Shown in pieces: positions 8,290-15,499 of a stretch of 43,027 nucleotides of DNA. The notes beneath the pieces are model-generated. The model saw only the letters and a list, made by a program, of their open reading frames with translations, was not told the DNA's origin and ran no database searches. The translations under genes were made by a program, and so were the position numbers. Each line of letters opens with the position of its first letter. The stretch's first letter is position 1. Origin of the DNA: Nostoc sp. WHI (GTDB lineage Bacteria; Cyanobacteriota; Cyanobacteriia; Cyanobacteriales; Nostocaceae). The stretch covers positions 1 through 43,027 of the forward strand of contig NZ_WBKM01000282.1 of NCBI RefSeq assembly GCF_015714725.1, given 5' to 3'.

Positions 8290-8628
8290 TCAAACCAATC
8301 CCAAATGCAATTTCAACGCCGCATCAATTAGTACCATTATATCTTCGTTTAAACTACCTAATACTTTACCAATAATTCGTTGCTTAGAAATTGTTCGCAC
8401 TTGCTGCGCCTGTACTTTAGAAGGCTTCGTTAAACCACTAACCTCTGGATTAAGCAAAACTTCAAAGGGATAAACACGGTTCACATTAGAAGTAAGCGGT
8501 AAAATTGTCACAGTTGTAGCAGCACTATTATTTATATCATTACTGACGATTAGCACTGGACGACGTTTAGCCATTTCTGAACCCATCACCGGACTAAGAT
8601 TTGCGTAATAAATATCACCACGTTTCAT
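8290..8628 (-). CDS. MazF/PemK-type toxin
   Basis: 112 residues, the usual length for the family. N-terminus MKRGDIYYANLSPVMGSEMAKRRPVLIVSND is the classic MazF opening, with the conserved KRRPVLIV strand and the later ILPLTS and KVQAQQVRTISKQRI segments. MazF proteins are sequence-specific mRNA interferases; the cognate site cannot be read from sequence. The start overlaps the antitoxin end by 14 bp, indicating translational coupling. The pair lies between direct copies of the 31-bp repeat. Confidence 0.93.
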   Translation of the reverse strand: MKRGDIYYANLSPVMGSEMAKRRPVLIVSNDINNSAATTVTILPLTSNVNRVYPFEVLLNPEVSGLTKPSKVQAQQVRTISKQRIIGKVLGSLNEDIMVLIDAALKLHLGLV

Positions 8629-8839
8629 CTGTTAAACCATCTGCCACTGTCACATCCCAATCGTTATCAACTTCAGCAGATGCTTCTCGGTAAGCTGCCT
8701 CTAATTCTCGGTTTCGCAGCAATTCTAATGCTTCTTCAATTACTTGAGAACGAGATTTACATCCTTTATTCCGCTTGTAATTTTCGACAAACTCCACTAA
8801 AGACGGTGGTAAAGAAATAGAGAGTTTTTCTACATTCAT
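8615..8839 (-). CDS. Ribbon-helix-helix antitoxin partner of MazF
   Basis: 74 residues from the ATG at 8839 (an upstream in-frame TTG at 8860 would add MLLIGRK; AGGAAG directly before the ATG favours the shorter form). MNVEKLSISLPPSLVEFVENYKRNKG and SRSQVIEEALELL form a ribbon-helix-helix DNA-binding fold (CopG/ParD/MazE-like). The acidic tail (AEVDNDWDVTVADGLTDETW) is the expected toxin-binding segment. It should repress its own operon, with the operator in the repeat-rich gap upstream. Confidence 0.9.
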   Translation of the reverse strand: MNVEKLSISLPPSLVEFVENYKRNKGCKSRSQVIEEALELLRNRELEAAYREASAEVDNDWDVTVADGLTDETW

Positions 8840-8905
8840 CTTCCTACCAATTAGTAGCAAAAATAATTCGTACTAATATACTAGCTTAATCTCAAAGCCC
8901 AGCAG

Positions 8906-8937
8906 GTGCGTAGGCGTAGCCCGCCGTAGGCATCGCT
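8906..8937. repeat. Short palindromic interspersed repeat
   Basis: GTGCGTAGGCGTAGCCCGCC followed by GTAGGCATCGCT. The same element, in the opposite orientation, is embedded in the ISL3 transposase reading frame at 26537-26568, showing that it is dispersed and can sit inside coding sequence. Confidence 0.8.
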
Positions 8938-9039
8938 CAAGATAAATCTTTTGTATGCCGATATTTTACATGAGTGCGATCGCCCGTGGAAAGTGCGTAG
9001 TTTACCACAGGCGATCGCTTGCGTAAGCTCTTAGTTCAT

Positions 9040-9070
9040 AATTATCTCTAGTTGGAGTTTTTGCTTAAAC
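9040..9070. repeat. 31-bp direct repeat, copy 2
   Basis: AATTATCTCTAGTTGGAGTT followed by TTTGCTTAAAC. It lies between the MazEF-like and PIN pairs. With copy 3 the similarity covers about 64 bp (9013-9076 against 10087-10150), including ATCGCTTG(C/G)GTAA and CTCTT(A/G)GTTCATAATTAT. Confidence 0.85.
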
Positions 9071-9205
9071 TAAATTTTGCACGTACTCGATCAATCGCTT
9101 TCCCAAAAACTCCATTAGATTCCGATACTGACGAGTTCGCTCAATTTAATTATAATCCTTGTGCCGACCGGAGAACAGCATTTTGATCGCCATTTATACT
9201 ATGTT

Positions 9206-9415
9206 TCATTCTATGTCTTGATAGGCTTGAATTTTTTCATACAAACTATCAACATTATCTTGAGCAAACAGCTTTTCTTTTAGTTGTAAATAATCACTTT
9301 GCCCTAATTTACAAGCTGCCCAAAATTTCATCACCTTGGATGGCTCTAAATGTGTGAGAAGAATCTGCATTACTTCTTGTAGATTTTGCTGTTCATTAAT
9401 AACTTTAATTGTCAT
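9206..9415 (-). CDS. Small partner of the PIN protein (putative antitoxin)
   Basis: 69 residues, mostly helical with acidic and Lys-rich stretches (LKEKLFAQDNVDSLYEKIQAYQDIE). Its ATG lies inside the last codons of the PIN gene (11-bp overlap), so the two are translationally coupled. I do not recognise the family; the antitoxin role is inferred from size and coupling. The order is toxin first, antitoxin second, the reverse of most such operons. Confidence 0.7.
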   Translation of the reverse strand: MTIKVINEQQNLQEVMQILLTHLEPSKVMKFWAACKLGQSDYLQLKEKLFAQDNVDSLYEKIQAYQDIE

Positions 9416-9845
9416 CTTCTATCTCCAAAATAAAATCAGTCGGGTTGATTGCTTTGAGTGTTAAACCTTGACAGCGATTGATTAATCTCTTATCGCAAGT
9501 GATAAAATAATCACTTTGAGAAGTTTCGGCACAAGCAACGTGGAGAGCATCAATGGCTTTAATGCCTTGTTGTTCTAGTTGTTTTGCTCTCCCTCTAATG
9601 TTTTCATCTAGTAATACTCTCAATGTAGCTATTTGTAAGTATCGCTCCATTGACTGTTGGTTTACAATAAACGGGTTACGGCTATTTTCATATTCTAGAA
9701 CTGAAGAACTAACTAATTCTATTAATTTTGCTTCTACCATTTGTAAAATTAAGATGACAGCTTGTGTTTCTAGAAATACTTTTGGCTGTGTTTGGTCATC
9801 AAAGGGGCGGTTATAAATACTTGTGTCTAAATCAACTCTTGTCAT
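9405..9845 (-). CDS. PIN-domain ribonuclease (VapC-like toxin)
   Basis: 146 residues. PIN acidic residues are visible: Asp7 in VDLDTSIYNRPF, Asp99 in KAIDALHVACAE and Asp118 in YFITCDKRL, with Glu51 or Glu53 as a further candidate. VapC-type PIN proteins are Mg2+-dependent RNases that cut tRNA or rRNA; the target here is unknown. It starts at ATG 9845 and overlaps the 69-residue gene. A perfect 42-bp inverted repeat lies 118 bp upstream of the start and could be an operator or a structured leader. Confidence 0.88.
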   Translation of the reverse strand: MTRVDLDTSIYNRPFDDQTQPKVFLETQAVILILQMVEAKLIELVSSSVLEYENSRNPFIVNQQSMERYLQIATLRVLLDENIRGRAKQLEQQGIKAIDALHVACAETSQSDYFITCDKRLINRCQGLTLKAINPTDFILEIEDDN

Positions 9846-9963
9846 GTCACTGCCTCTAATACTTTCTCCGTTTCTTTGACGTGGATTTCACTTTAAAGGA
9901 GTTTAGGTAGTAGGGTGTCGCGGATAGATGTAAGGGTCTGTGATTGTTCACTATTAGAACTGC

Positions 9964-10005
9964 TCAATGCCATAGTTGATTTAACTAAATCAACTATGGC
10001 ATTGA
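9964..10005. repeat. Perfect 20-bp inverted repeat, 2-nt spacer
   Basis: Left arm TCAATGCCATAGTTGATTTA, spacer AC, right arm the exact reverse complement. It has no T-run, so it does not look like an intrinsic terminator. It sits upstream of the PIN operon and downstream of the caspase-FGE gene. It could be an operator, an RNA processing site or a mobile remnant. Confidence 0.9.
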
Positions 10006-10113
10006 TTAATTTAGCCAGGAAAGCACCAAGTAAAAAGAGGAAATTTTCTTTTTGCTCGATGTTGTGGAATAACTAAACTTCTGAGGCATCGCTTGGGTAA
10101 ACTCTTGGTTCAT

Positions 10114-10144
10114 AATTATTTCTAGTTGGAGTCTTTATTTAAAC
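10114..10144. repeat. 31-bp direct repeat, copy 3
   Basis: AATTATTTCTAGTTGGAGTC followed by TTTATTTAAAC, same orientation as copies 1 and 2. With copy 2 it brackets the PIN pair. Confidence 0.85.
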
Positions 10145-10261
10145 TTAATCCTAATTTGATATACTCTGTTTTTTGAAAAAAATTAGATCGTTCCGCTTCG
10201 CTACACTCAAAAAGGGTAAAGAAAATAAGGGCAGAGGGCAAAAGAGCTAAAGCATAAAGGG

Positions 10262-13200
10262 CTAAAGAGTCCTCCCGGCAGCGCACACAATACGAAAACC
10301 AATATTGTAGTAGTGGATGTCGCGCGCGTCGTTGAAGTTGCGGGACGCGGAACGGCAGTTTTTAGGATTGCTGAACCAGGAACCGCCCCGCAGTATTGGA
10401 TATTGACTAGCATTATCTATCCATGCACTTCCATCACTAGGCGCTCCTTTATAGCTATCATGCCAAGTATCTTGACACCACTCCCAAACATTCCCGTGCA
10501 TATCGTATAATCCAAAGGCGTTGGGTGGAAAACTTCCTACTTCTGTTGTTCCTTCACGAAATTTGCCCTTTGGTTCAGAAGCGTAAGTGTAATCCCCATT
10601 GTAGCTAGCTAACTCAGTTGTAATCGTCTCGCCGAAGTAAAATGGTGTCGTTGTTCCTGCACGACAGGCGTATTCCCACTCTGCTTCACTAGGTAGGCGA
10701 TATTCGCACCCAGTCTGTTGACTCAGCTTATTGCAAAAGTCTACTGCATCATTCCAGGACACTTTCTCTACAGGACGTTTTGCTCCCTTGAAGGAGGACG
10801 GATTGCTACCCATTATTTGCTGGTACTGTTCCTGAGTCACTTCAAACTTGCCTATAAAAAAAGCAGACACATTTACAGCGTGCTGTGGTTCTTCATATTC
10901 GGTTCGACCATTTTCACCGGGTGGCGAACCCATATTAAAAGAGCCTCCAAGAATCTCAACCATATCTAAAGTTATGCCATTGCCTAAGTTCTCTTTAAAG
11001 AACTTAGCTTGCTTGTTAGGATCTCGTTTAATTACCTGTCCATTTTTATCTACCGTTACCGTTTCAAACCTAAAAGAGTCAGGTGTTGATGATTGACCGT
11101 CAAAAATTTCACTACCTACCAATCCTGTCATAAAACTTACACCTCCCAAGCTAGCCCACTTCAAAAACTTTTGTCGGGTAATTAGCTTTTGAGTCTGTTT
11201 AGTGGGTTTAGCAGAGCTTGGCTGCTGAATCGGATATTTAGATTTAATCAATTCTTGACTTGCTACAACTCTGGTTTCAATTGCAGTGATATGGGTTTGT
11301 TTAAGTTCTAGAGTCCGTTGAAGTTGCCTTAAGCTCTGCCGAATATCATCACTATCAAGGGAATTTCCTGCTTTAATTATTTTAATTAATTCCTGCTCAT
11401 ACTGCTGTAATTTTTGGCGATATTCTGCTTCGTCTCGCTGCCGTTGTTTCTCTGCCTCCTGCTGCGTTAGTTGTACTACTACTTCTTGTTGTAGTTGTTT
11501 TTCTGCCTCTTGTTGCTTTCTGATTTTCTCCTGCTGTTTTCTGTATTCTGCTTCTGAAGATGATTGAATAATAATTGCTTCGATCGCAGCTATTTCCGCA
11601 TCATTTAGTTCTAAAATTCGTTGAAAACGTTGAAGTTCTTCACGAGTAACGTCACTAAGAGGATATTCAAACTGCATCGACTCTCTAAACACCTCTTCAT
11701 ACTGTTGCAGTTTTTGCCGATGTTCCTCGATCGCAGCCACAATTAAATTTTCAATTGCAGTCACATTCTCAGCAGTCAGATTCAACCCTTGATGACGTTG
11801 CGTTAGTTGAGAGCGTTTGAAAGCACTGAGCGGATATTCTTGCTGAATAGCCTCTGTAAACTCCTGCTCGTATTGCCGCAAGTTTGCTTGATGCGTTTCA
11901 ATCTCCGCATTAATCCGCCTCTCGATCGCACCCACATCGCCATGACTCAACCCCAACGTCTGCCATGTTTGCTGCAATTGCTTTTGCGTCACCTCATCTG
12001 GATAATGCTGGCGCTGCGTCGCCTTCACTAACGCTTGCTCGTACTGCTGGAGTTTTTGTTGATAGCTTTCAATCTGCGTTGTGATTTGCGCTTCAATTGG
12101 TGCAATATCTACATCCGTCAGTCCCAAACGCTGCTGCTGTTGACGTAAATCATTTCGGGTTGCCTCGCTGAGAGGATATTCCTGCTGCGTGGCAGTAAAA
12201 AACAGCCGTTGGTAGTCCTGGAGTTTCTGGTGATATGCCTCTACCTCAGCCGTAATCTGAGATTCAATCGCCGCAATGTCCCCATTCGCAAGCTCTAATT
12301 GCTGCTGGGTTTGCCGTAAGCGATCGCGGCTTCCCATACTCAAAGGAAACTCCTGCCGCAGTGCCGTTGTAAACGCCTGCTGATATGTTTGCAAGTTTTG
12401 TTGACGCGTCTTAAACCGTGCAGTCACCTGTGCTTCAATGGGCATCGTATCCTCATTCCGCAGCCCCAAAATTTGCTGGAGATTTTGCAGATCGTGGCGA
12501 TCGCTATCGGTAATCGTCTCGTCTCGCTCCAGTAGTTCAGTAAACACCTGCTGATACTGCTGGAGTTTTTCGCGGAACTCCTTGCGGTACGGTTCCAACA
12601 CCTCATCTTCAACCGCCTTCGCCTCAGTTGTCTCCAATCCCAAGCGAGTCCTCAGTACATCCAATGTGCGACGATCAACAAAGGAAATTTCGCCTCGATG
12701 AATAAATCGCGCTACCTCTTTACGGTATCGCTGTCTAGGATCGCCCGGAGCCACCTTTGTCAGTCGAATTTTAAAGCCTTCTCGAATTGCATAGATTTCC
12801 GGCTTCATCGCCGGCTGAAGTTCTCGCACCTTCTGACTGGCGTATTCATGGAGTTCATCGATTGAGATAAACTCATCTTGATCGCGATCGGCTTCTCCTG
12901 ACTTGATACCTTCAACCAAAAAACGAGTGTAAATCGATAAATCTTGCCCCTGCTCCTCAAAGGAATATTGAGTTGAAGTAGAAGAAGTCAACACGACTCG
13001 TCCTTCACCGCCCAACTGCTCCCGGATGTCAATTGTACCATCATCTTTAGCAGACATTCCCTCAGCAAAGGCACCACTAAAGCAGCTATCCAGGATCACC
13101 ACCTGCCGCCGGGAGCGGCTTTCACTCATGCGATCGTGGATAAAATTGGCAGACACCGACGTTGAGCGAATCAATTCACCCTGCTGCGTCTTACTGGTGT

Positions 13201-13489
13201 TGCGAGTTGCCAGATACAGCCTACCGCGATCGTCTTTGATACCGTGCCCCGAAAAGTACAGCAGCAGCAAATCATCCTTGTGCCGCGCGGAAAACAGCGT
13301 TTCGATCGCCATTTCTACAACTTGTCGCTCAGGATTTTTTAGCAGAAGAATATCTGACGCAGCAAACCCGCCCATCTCTGGATGCAGTAGCACCTCATAT
13401 ACTGCTTCCACATCTCTAACCGCACTGGGCAACGGATTTAGCCCTGGCTCATACTCACTGACCCCAACCAGCAACGCTACCTTCGCCAT
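10262..13489 (-). CDS. Caspase-like (C14) protease - 57-residue repeats - FGE/C-lectin-fold protein
   Basis: 1075 residues. The N-terminal caspase p20-like domain has His82 (LYFSGHG) and Cys136 (ILDSCFSGAF), with an acidic loop DRDQDEF near 205. About six imperfect 57-residue helical repeats follow (roughly 305-640; pattern KLQQYEQ...YPLS...LGL...IAAIE), then a Gln/Glu-rich coiled coil and a hydrophobic segment preceded by TRQKFLKW (about 765-790, possibly membrane-associated). The C-terminal domain (838-1075) is of the formylglycine-generating-enzyme type: GGSFNMGS, KFEVTQEQY, RLPSEAEWEYACRAG, GLYDMHGNVWEWC, LRGGSW. It ends in a codon pattern typical of a DGR variable region. The FGE fold here is probably a ligand-binding sensor rather than a sulfatase activator, and the caspase the effector. 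Confidence 0.9.
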   Translation of the reverse strand: MAKVALLVGVSEYEPGLNPLPSAVRDVEAVYEVLLHPEMGGFAASDILLLKNPERQVVEMAIETLFSARHKDDLLLLYFSGHGIKDDRGRLYLATRNTSKTQQGELIRSTSVSANFIHDRMSESRSRRQVVILDSCFSGAFAEGMSAKDDGTIDIREQLGGEGRVVLTSSTSTQYSFEEQGQDLSIYTRFLVEGIKSGEADRDQDEFISIDELHEYASQKVRELQPAMKPEIYAIREGFKIRLTKVAPGDPRQRYRKEVARFIHRGEISFVDRRTLDVLRTRLGLETTEAKAVEDEVLEPYRKEFREKLQQYQQVFTELLERDETITDSDRHDLQNLQQILGLRNEDTMPIEAQVTARFKTRQQNLQTYQQAFTTALRQEFPLSMGSRDRLRQTQQQLELANGDIAAIESQITAEVEAYHQKLQDYQRLFFTATQQEYPLSEATRNDLRQQQQRLGLTDVDIAPIEAQITTQIESYQQKLQQYEQALVKATQRQHYPDEVTQKQLQQTWQTLGLSHGDVGAIERRINAEIETHQANLRQYEQEFTEAIQQEYPLSAFKRSQLTQRHQGLNLTAENVTAIENLIVAAIEEHRQKLQQYEEVFRESMQFEYPLSDVTREELQRFQRILELNDAEIAAIEAIIIQSSSEAEYRKQQEKIRKQQEAEKQLQQEVVVQLTQQEAEKQRQRDEAEYRQKLQQYEQELIKIIKAGNSLDSDDIRQSLRQLQRTLELKQTHITAIETRVVASQELIKSKYPIQQPSSAKPTKQTQKLITRQKFLKWASLGGVSFMTGLVGSEIFDGQSSTPDSFRFETVTVDKNGQVIKRDPNKQAKFFKENLGNGITLDMVEILGGSFNMGSPPGENGRTEYEEPQHAVNVSAFFIGKFEVTQEQYQQIMGSNPSSFKGAKRPVEKVSWNDAVDFCNKLSQQTGCEYRLPSEAEWEYACRAGTTTPFYFGETITTELASYNGDYTYASEPKGKFREGTTEVGSFPPNAFGLYDMHGNVWEWCQDTWHDSYKGAPSDGSAWIDNASQYPILRGGSWFSNPKNCRSASRNFNDARDIHYYNIGFRIVCAAGRTL
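10265..10395 (-). other. Candidate DGR variable region (VR)
   Basis: Minus strand, from LRGGSW to the stop. In the variable-looking stretch nearly every surface codon has the form NNC: TTC AGC, AAC, TCC, AAC TTC AAC GAC, GAC ATC CAC TAC TAC. Conserved scaffold codons (CGT, GCG, CGC, GGT, TTT) lie between them. That is what adenine-specific mutagenesis of AAC codons produces. The region ends in an invariant-looking tail (IGFRIVCAAGRTL) in the position of an initiation-of-mutagenic-homing site, at the very 3' end of a C-lectin-fold gene. No template repeat or reverse transcriptase is in this window. Confidence 0.6.
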
Positions 13490-13700
13490 TTAACTCACCT
13501 GTGCTGCAATCAAATCCTCTGCGGCTTTAATCTCCGTATTGTTCTCTGTTTTAGAATATCACCTATATCAATTGGACGACTTTTGTTTAAATTTTTACAG
13601 CAAAATTTAATCAGGCGATCAACTCTTACCTTTGCGTCTTTGCGTCTTTGCGCGAAACAAAATTCATCCCGTCAATCAGCAACACCGAAATGTTAAACCC
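13490..13700. other. Gap between permease 3' end and caspase gene start
   Basis: 211 bp; contains a TTGCGTC-repeat run at 13632-13655 typical of Nostoc intergenic sequence. No gene; the promoter of the caspase gene should lie here but no clear boxes are seen. Confidence 0.4.
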
Positions 13701-14582
13701 CTACTCCTCTCCCCAAGTTCGCAACTGCAAATACACTAATACCAATGTCGCAGCTAACAGCACTGTCGCCGCTGCTGCTGCATAACCAAAATCAAATTGA
13801 CCAAATGCCTCTTGATAAATATAGTAAACCAGTAAATTAGTCGAATTCAGTGGGCCACCACCAGTCATCACATAAACTTGCTCAAAACTCCGCAATGTAA
13901 AAATTGCCGTAGTAATTGTTGCAAATATAACAGTGGGACGTAATCCGGGCAGAGTAATATACCAAAATTGTTGCCAAGCATTTGCTCCATCTAAATCTGC
14001 TGCTTCGTAACGACTGATAGGAATTGCTTGCAACCCCGCTAAAAACACCACCATATTAAAGCCTAGTTGTTTCCAAATATTCATTAAAATCAGTACTGGC
14101 ATTGCCCAAAATGTGCTTCCTAGCCAGGGTATGGCTGGAATGCCAAAAAATTCTAAAAGTCCGTTAACTGGCCCCGATGTTTGAAACAGCCAGCGAAATC
14201 CCAAACCAGCCGCCACAAGTGAGATGATTGAAGGTAGAAAATAGGCACTTCGCAGGATGCCCCGCAAGGGAATGGAGCGGTTTAATAGCACTGCCAATCC
14301 CAAGGGAATCACTAAACTGGGGATGATCGTGGCAACAGTAAAATAAAGGGTGTTACCCAAAACTTGCCAAAAGTCGGGGTTGAGTAGCAAGCGCCAATAG
14401 TTTTTTAAGCCTATCCAATAAATACCTTTTGAAGTGAAACTACCAGCCGTGAAACTGAGGTAAAACAAATAGGCAATTGGCCAAATGATAAAAACGCCTA
14501 GCAAAATTAGTGCTGGTGTGAGAAAAATCCAGGCAGCCACTGTATCATTATCGAACCACGACTTAGTATATATTTTTGACAT
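13701..14582 (-). CDS. ABC sugar-transporter permease (MalF/UgpA-like)
   Basis: 293 residues, the standard length, with six predicted membrane segments beginning at about residue 17 (WIFLTPALILLGVFIIWPIAY). The ATPase-docking EAA loop is clear near 200: YEAADLDGANAWQQFWYITLP. It would form half the membrane channel of a carbohydrate importer. No second permease, binding protein or ATPase lies nearby, so it is an orphan whose partners must be elsewhere. It is divergent from purN with a 23-bp gap. A 99-bp deleted copy of the gene lies at 8138-8236. Confidence 0.92.
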   Translation of the reverse strand: MSKIYTKSWFDNDTVAAWIFLTPALILLGVFIIWPIAYLFYLSFTAGSFTSKGIYWIGLKNYWRLLLNPDFWQVLGNTLYFTVATIIPSLVIPLGLAVLLNRSIPLRGILRSAYFLPSIISLVAAGLGFRWLFQTSGPVNGLLEFFGIPAIPWLGSTFWAMPVLILMNIWKQLGFNMVVFLAGLQAIPISRYEAADLDGANAWQQFWYITLPGLRPTVIFATITTAIFTLRSFEQVYVMTGGGPLNSTNLLVYYIYQEAFGQFDFGYAAAAATVLLAATLVLVYLQLRTWGEE

Positions 14583-14605
14583 TTACAATTTCTCTTCTTG
14601 CTGTT

Positions 14606-15250
14606 ATGACCTTCCGCCCTGATTTTACCCCTAGCTTGGTTTCTCCCAGTATTAGCGATGTTTGCCAACAAATCACTCCTTTAAAACTGGGAATTATGGC
14701 TTCTGGGAATGGCAGCAATTTTGATGTAGTTGCCCAAGCTATCCAAGATGGACAGCTAAATGCCCAAATTCAAGTTTTAATTTACAATAACCCCTCGGCT
14801 AAAGCAGCTCTAAGAGCAACCAATAGAGGTGTAGAAGCTGTTTTGTTGAATCACCGCAACTATAAAAGCCGCGAAGAGTTTGACGAGAAAGTTGTGCAGA
14901 CATTGCGACATTACGATGTGGAATGGGTAATTATGGCAGGTTGGATGCGATTGGTAACATCAGTATTAATTGATGCTTTTTCTGATAAGATTATCAATAT
15001 ACATCCCAGTTTGTTACCTAGTTTTAAGGGAATCCATGCCGTAGAGCAAGCCTTGGCATCTGGGGTAAAAATCACTGGCTGTACTGTGCATATAGCTTGT
15101 TTAGAAATGGACAGTGGCCCAATATTGATGCAAGCCGCAGTCCCAGTACTGGCGAATGATACACCAGAAACGCTCCACGCCAGAATTCAAATTCAAGAAC
15201 ATCGAATTTTACCACAGGCGATCGCTTTAGCAGCTGACTCGTTAAAATAA
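14606..15250 (+). CDS. purN: Phosphoribosylglycinamide formyltransferase
   Basis: 214 residues from the ATG at 14606. An upstream in-frame ATG (14576) would overlap the divergent permease start and adds an unconserved-looking MTFTISLLAV. It transfers formyl from 10-formyl-THF to GAR in purine biosynthesis (cytoplasm). Signature segments: LGIMASGNGSNFDVVAQA (phosphate loop), MAGWMRL, INIHPSLLPSFKG with the catalytic His, and GCTVHIACLEMDSGPIL with the catalytic Asp. The N-terminal ~25 residues before LGIMASG are a cyanobacterial-type extension. It is monocistronic here. Confidence 0.95.
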   Translation: MTFRPDFTPSLVSPSISDVCQQITPLKLGIMASGNGSNFDVVAQAIQDGQLNAQIQVLIYNNPSAKAALRATNRGVEAVLLNHRNYKSREEFDEKVVQTLRHYDVEWVIMAGWMRLVTSVLIDAFSDKIINIHPSLLPSFKGIHAVEQALASGVKITGCTVHIACLEMDSGPILMQAAVPVLANDTPETLHARIQIQEHRILPQAIALAADSLK

Positions 15251-15389
15251 TGTGTGTATTAGGCGCATATTTTCAAATGATTTGTCACAAAAAACACCAC
15301 ATAATCGCCTAGCACTGGTACATAACATGGTGCGTTAAACTAAGTAAGTAGGTGAGAATAAATCAAAAATGTAAAAAATCTTGAGATAA

Positions 15390-15443
15390 GTTTGTAGTGT
15401 GGGCTTCAGCCCTCAAATTAGGACTAAAGTCCTTACTACAAAC
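15390..15443. repeat. 54-bp element with 9-bp terminal inverted repeats and two hairpins
   Basis: Ends are GTTTGTAGT and ACTACAAAC (perfect 9-bp inverted repeat). Inside are two small palindromes, GGGCTTCAGCCC (15401-15412) and GGACTAAAGTCC (15421-15432). It lies in the 249-bp gap between the convergent purN and CPBP genes. This looks like a dispersed foldback element of the kind common in Nostocales. Confidence 0.85.
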
Positions 15444-15499
15444 CTTGAATTATTCACACCGCTCTACTTAAAGCCGTAACGCACCCTAAAAAAAGATTT

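Larger units (their letters stand above)
8840..9205. other. Repeat-rich gap between two toxin-antitoxin pairs
   Basis: 366 bp with no credible gene. It holds the palindromic interspersed repeat at 8906-8937 (GCGTAGGCGTAGCCCGCCGT core), two HIP1-type sites, and 31-bp repeat copy 2 at 9040-9070. The homology of copy 2 with copy 3 extends leftward to about 9013. Confidence 0.6.
9846..10261. other. Gap with long hairpin and repeat copy 3
   Basis: 416 bp without a gene. It contains the perfect inverted repeat 9964-10005, the 31-bp repeat copy 3 at 10114-10144, and, next to the caspase-FGE stop, a pyrimidine-rich (minus-strand) run of GCCCTT/GCTCTT-like units at about 10210-10262 that follows the candidate variable region. 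Confidence 0.6.

Noticed and set aside
9964..10005. Rho-independent terminator for the caspase gene
   Set aside because: It lies about 260 bp past the stop, has a 2-nt loop and no T-run.
10207..10413. Minus ORF over the candidate variable region
   Set aside because: Different frame from the FGE domain; a shadow with biased composition from the NNC codons.
10000..14000. DGR reverse transcriptase or template repeat nearby
   Set aside because: No RT motif (YxDD) and no second copy of the VR were seen anywhere in the window, so the finding rests on the VR alone.
14576..14605. Upstream purN start overlapping the permease start
   Set aside because: Would overlap the divergent gene and adds ten residues unlike PurN; the ATG at 14606 fits better.
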